Shown here piece after piece: positions 5,730 to 7,241 of a stretch of DNA of 7,241 bases. A program made the translations under genes and the position numbers. The number at the start of each line of letters is the position of its first letter. Within the stretch, counting starts at the first letter, position 1. Source of the stretch: Acidimicrobiaceae bacterium (GTDB lineage Bacteria; Actinomycetota; Acidimicrobiia; Acidimicrobiales; Microtrichaceae); NCBI GenBank assembly GCA_003514205.1, contig DORQ01000192.1, forward strand, positions 1-7,241. Direction: 5' to 3'. Below the pieces are notes generated by a model, which saw nothing but the letters and a program-made list of their open reading frames with translations, did no database searches and was not told the DNA's origin.

Positions 5730-6086
5730 ATGCCGACATACGACTACCGCTGCAAAGAGTGCGGCCACCAGTTTGAGATCCACCAGTCATTTGCTGACGA
5801 CGCGCTGACCACCTGTCCAGAATGCCAAGGTGCCTTGAAGAAGATCTTCAGCGCCGTTGGAATCAGCTTCAAGGGCTCCGGCTTCTACAAGACCGACAGC
5901 AGAGGCTCAACCAGCGCGACCACCCCCAGCAGCTCGGCCTCGAGCTCGGACACCGCCAGCACCTCGACATCCTCCGAGAAGACCTCAACCGACACGGGCT
6001 CTTCCACGAAGTCGGCGGACAAACCTGCGAGCACGCCCTCGGCCACCACCAGCTCCACCAAGTCCGCGCCCGCAGCTAGCTCCTAG
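5730..6086 (+). CDS. FmdB-type zinc-ribbon protein, Ruc-like redox chaperone
   Basis: 118 aa; ATG at 5730 with AGGAGA 6 nt upstream. The N terminus is an FmdB/CxxC zinc ribbon: MPTYDYRCKECGHQFE with C8/C11, then C29/C32 (CPEC). The conserved AVGISFKGSGFYKTD (42-56) follows. Residues 58-118 are a low-complexity tail with 37 Ser/Thr among 61 residues, surely disordered. This architecture matches M. tuberculosis Rv0991c (Ruc), described as a chaperone that becomes active when its zinc cysteines are oxidised and that cooperates with Hsp70. The CIRCE operator directly upstream fits a stress role and argues against the old formamidase-regulator meaning of FmdB. Chaperone activity is inferred from architecture and regulation. 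The map gene follows after 21 bp and may share the transcript. Confidence 0.9.
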   Translation: MPTYDYRCKECGHQFEIHQSFADDALTTCPECQGALKKIFSAVGISFKGSGFYKTDSRGSTSATTPSSSASSSDTASTSTSSEKTSTDTGSSTKSADKPASTPSATTSSTKSAPAASS

Positions 6087-6094
6087 CGCTCAGG

Positions 6095-6100
6095 TACGCT
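6095..6100 (+). promoter_or_regulatory. candidate -10 box for leaderless map
   Basis: TACGCT (TANNNT) lies 7 nt before the ATG at 6108, within the 21-bp gap after fmdB. It would start transcription on the ATG. A weak AGGTA at 6092-6096 is the only Shine-Dalgarno candidate and is 11 nt away. Confidence 0.35.
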
Positions 6101-6107
6101 CACACCC

Positions 6108-7037
6108 ATGGTTCGCCGCAAATCCCGATCAGCGCTACTTGACCCTCCTCCATCGCCTCCGGTCACTGCAGGGATGCTGAGCCCGCGCCGAACCGTTCCC
6201 GCTGCAATCGAACGCCCTGAGTATGCCGTGAGCGGCGAGCCTTCGAGTCGCACCAGTCGCGATGTCCGCACGCCCGAAGAGCTTGAGCGCATGCGCATCG
6301 CCGGTCGAATCGCAGCCGAAGTGCTCATTGAAGTCGGCGAAGCGGTGGCTCCTGGCGTTACCACCGATGAGCTCGATCGCATCGGCCACGAAGCCTGCAT
6401 TCGCCACGGAGCATACCCAAGTCCCCTCAATTACCGCGGCTTTCCCAAGTCGTTGTGTACCTCAGTCAACGAGATCATCTGCCACGGAATCCCAGACAGC
6501 CGCAAGCTGCAGGAGGGTGACATCGTCAATGTCGATGTCACCGCGTTCATCGGCGGTGTGCACGGCGACACCAATGCAACCTTTTGCGTCGGGGAGGTAG
6601 ATGAGGCGTCCAAATCACTCATCCGCGCTACACGAGCAGCCATGCACGCCGGGATCGCAACGGTCCGCCCAGGCAGCAGGGTCAACGAGATTGGGCGTGC
6701 CATCGAGGCCTCCGTCCGACCGCTCCAGCTTGGAGTGGTTCGCGAGTTCATCGGTCACGGAATTGGAGAGCAGTTCCACGGTGGCCTGCAAATTCCTCAC
6801 TACTACGAGGCCCGACACCGCACTGTCCTCACCGAAGGAATGACCTTCACTATTGAGCCGATGATCACCATCGGCTCGCCAGCGCTTTTTGTCTGGGATG
6901 ACGATTGGACCGCTGCGACAATCTCCGCCCAACGTTGCGCACAGTTCGAACACACCATGGTGGTGACCCCTACTGGTGTTGAAATTCTCACCCGTCGCGA
7001 GGATGGACTGGCGGCGGAGGATCTGTTCGCGGTGTAG
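6108..7037 (+). CDS. map: type I methionine aminopeptidase (MetAP1c type)
   Basis: 309 aa. The enzyme removes the initiator methionine from nascent proteins with a small second residue. Dinuclear metal ligands are visible: D143 (NVDVTAF), D154 (HGDTN), H217 (GHGIG), E250 (TIEPM) and E281 (QFEHT). Active-site histidines H126 (CHGIPD) and H224 (FHGG) are also present. The first roughly 50 residues are a Pro-rich extension (DPPPSPP; LSPRRTVPAAIERPEYA at 24-40) like that of M. tuberculosis MetAP1c, where a similar linker is thought to dock on the ribosome. An acidic C-terminal tail of about a dozen residues is extra. I chose the ATG at 6108 because the Rv2861c protein also has residues before the LSP motif; the ATG at 6174 (residue 23) is the alternative. 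It lies 21 bp after fmdB, so CIRCE control is possible. Confidence 0.95.
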   Translation: MVRRKSRSALLDPPPSPPVTAGMLSPRRTVPAAIERPEYAVSGEPSSRTSRDVRTPEELERMRIAGRIAAEVLIEVGEAVAPGVTTDELDRIGHEACIRHGAYPSPLNYRGFPKSLCTSVNEIICHGIPDSRKLQEGDIVNVDVTAFIGGVHGDTNATFCVGEVDEASKSLIRATRAAMHAGIATVRPGSRVNEIGRAIEASVRPLQLGVVREFIGHGIGEQFHGGLQIPHYYEARHRTVLTEGMTFTIEPMITIGSPALFVWDDDWTAATISAQRCAQFEHTMVVTPTGVEILTRREDGLAAEDLFAV

Positions 7038-7075
7038 CCTCGCTGCCGCTCACGCCCACAGCTGGTCCAGCGAGG
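7038..7075 (+). terminator. possible terminator hairpin after map
   Basis: CCTCGCTG (7038-7045), immediately after the map stop, pairs perfectly with CAGCGAGG (7068-7075) across a 22-nt loop. There is no T-run after it, so it is at best an actinobacterial-style terminator or an mRNA-end stabiliser. A smaller stem, GCGCT-CAGC-AGCGC (7120-7133), lies further on. Confidence 0.4.
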
Positions 7076-7076
7076 G

Positions 7077-7106
7077 CGCTGACCTCTAGATCGCTGACCA
7101 CTAGAT
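7077..7106. repeat. 15-bp tandem duplication
   Basis: CGCTGACCTCTAGAT (7077-7091) is followed directly by CGCTGACCACTAGAT (7092-7106), with one mismatch in 15. It lies in the 139-bp spacer between map and the next gene. It could be a replication-slippage product or a doubled regulator site. Confidence 0.75.
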
Positions 7107-7176
7107 CATCGTGCAACTCGCGCTCAGCAGCGCCCCAACAGTCTGGCCACTCGCCACGACCACTTGAGGAGCCCTG

Positions 7177-7241
7177 ATGGGACGCACACTATTCCGCTCT
7201 TCCATCCCTTTCGGTGGAGCCGCTACATCGACTCGACCCAG
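7177..7241 (+). CDS. start of an unidentified gene, cut by the window end
   Basis: An ATG at 7177 follows a strong Shine-Dalgarno (GAGGAG, 7166-7171) with 5-nt spacing, and the frame stays open to the window end. The 21 visible residues open MGRTLFRSSIPFGGAAT; they are basic and moderately hydrophobic but too few to assign a function or to call a signal peptide. The evidence is the ribosome site, the start codon and same-strand placement after map only. Confidence 0.5.
   Translation, partial: MGRTLFRSSIPFGGAATSTRP

Noticed and set aside
5516..5776. Plus-strand open frame across the galU-fmdB spacer
   Set aside because: It runs through the CIRCE element and into fmdB in another frame, with no ribosome site and no recognisable protein.

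Overview
The window looks like chromosomal DNA of an actinobacterium (Actinomycetota, class Actinomycetes). Base composition is moderately high in GC. The evidence is a galU - gephyrin-like moeA (glp) locus with a SepX/GlpR-like membrane protein, a zinc-ribbon FmdB protein with a Ser/Thr-rich tail resembling mycobacterial Rv0991c/Ruc, and a methionine aminopeptidase with the Pro-rich N-terminal extension of the actinobacterial MetAP1c type. Genus cannot be fixed from the sequence; a free-living aquatic lineage is only a guess. There are no insertion sequences, CRISPR arrays or phage genes.

Left part, minus strand: tRNA-Ala(CGC) at 8-84, a SepX/GlpR-like three-helix membrane protein (115-684), a spacer with a strong hairpin at 721-750, then moaC (952-1461, TTG start) and moaA (1534-2535, GTG start). 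MoaA and MoaC together make cyclic pyranopterin monophosphate, the first intermediate of molybdenum cofactor. Centre: a plus-strand lipoprotein of unknown function (2656-3312) is divergent from moaA and convergent with moeA. It splits the molybdenum-cofactor block. Then, on the minus strand, come moeA/glp (3355-4560) and galU (4593-5480), 32 bp apart.

Right part, plus strand: a 249-bp divergent regulatory region (5481-5729) holds galU's ribosome binding site, short repeats and a textbook CIRCE operator (5670-5700) in front of an fmdB/Ruc-like gene (5730-6086). A type I methionine aminopeptidase (6108-7037) follows 21 bp later. After it come a hairpin, a 15-bp tandem duplication and the first codons of another gene (from 7177).

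Two themes tie the genes together. First, galU, glp and the SepX/GlpR-like gene belong to a locus that in actinobacteria links envelope precursor supply and cell division, here sharing space with Moco genes. Second, an HrcA/CIRCE heat-shock switch controls a likely redox chaperone and perhaps methionine aminopeptidase. Four genes without a clear Shine-Dalgarno (moaA, lipoprotein, moeA, map) each have a TANNNT hexamer 6-9 nt before the start codon, suggesting leaderless transcripts. The genes with good Shine-Dalgarno sequences (galU, fmdB, moaC, the 7177 gene) lack this pattern.
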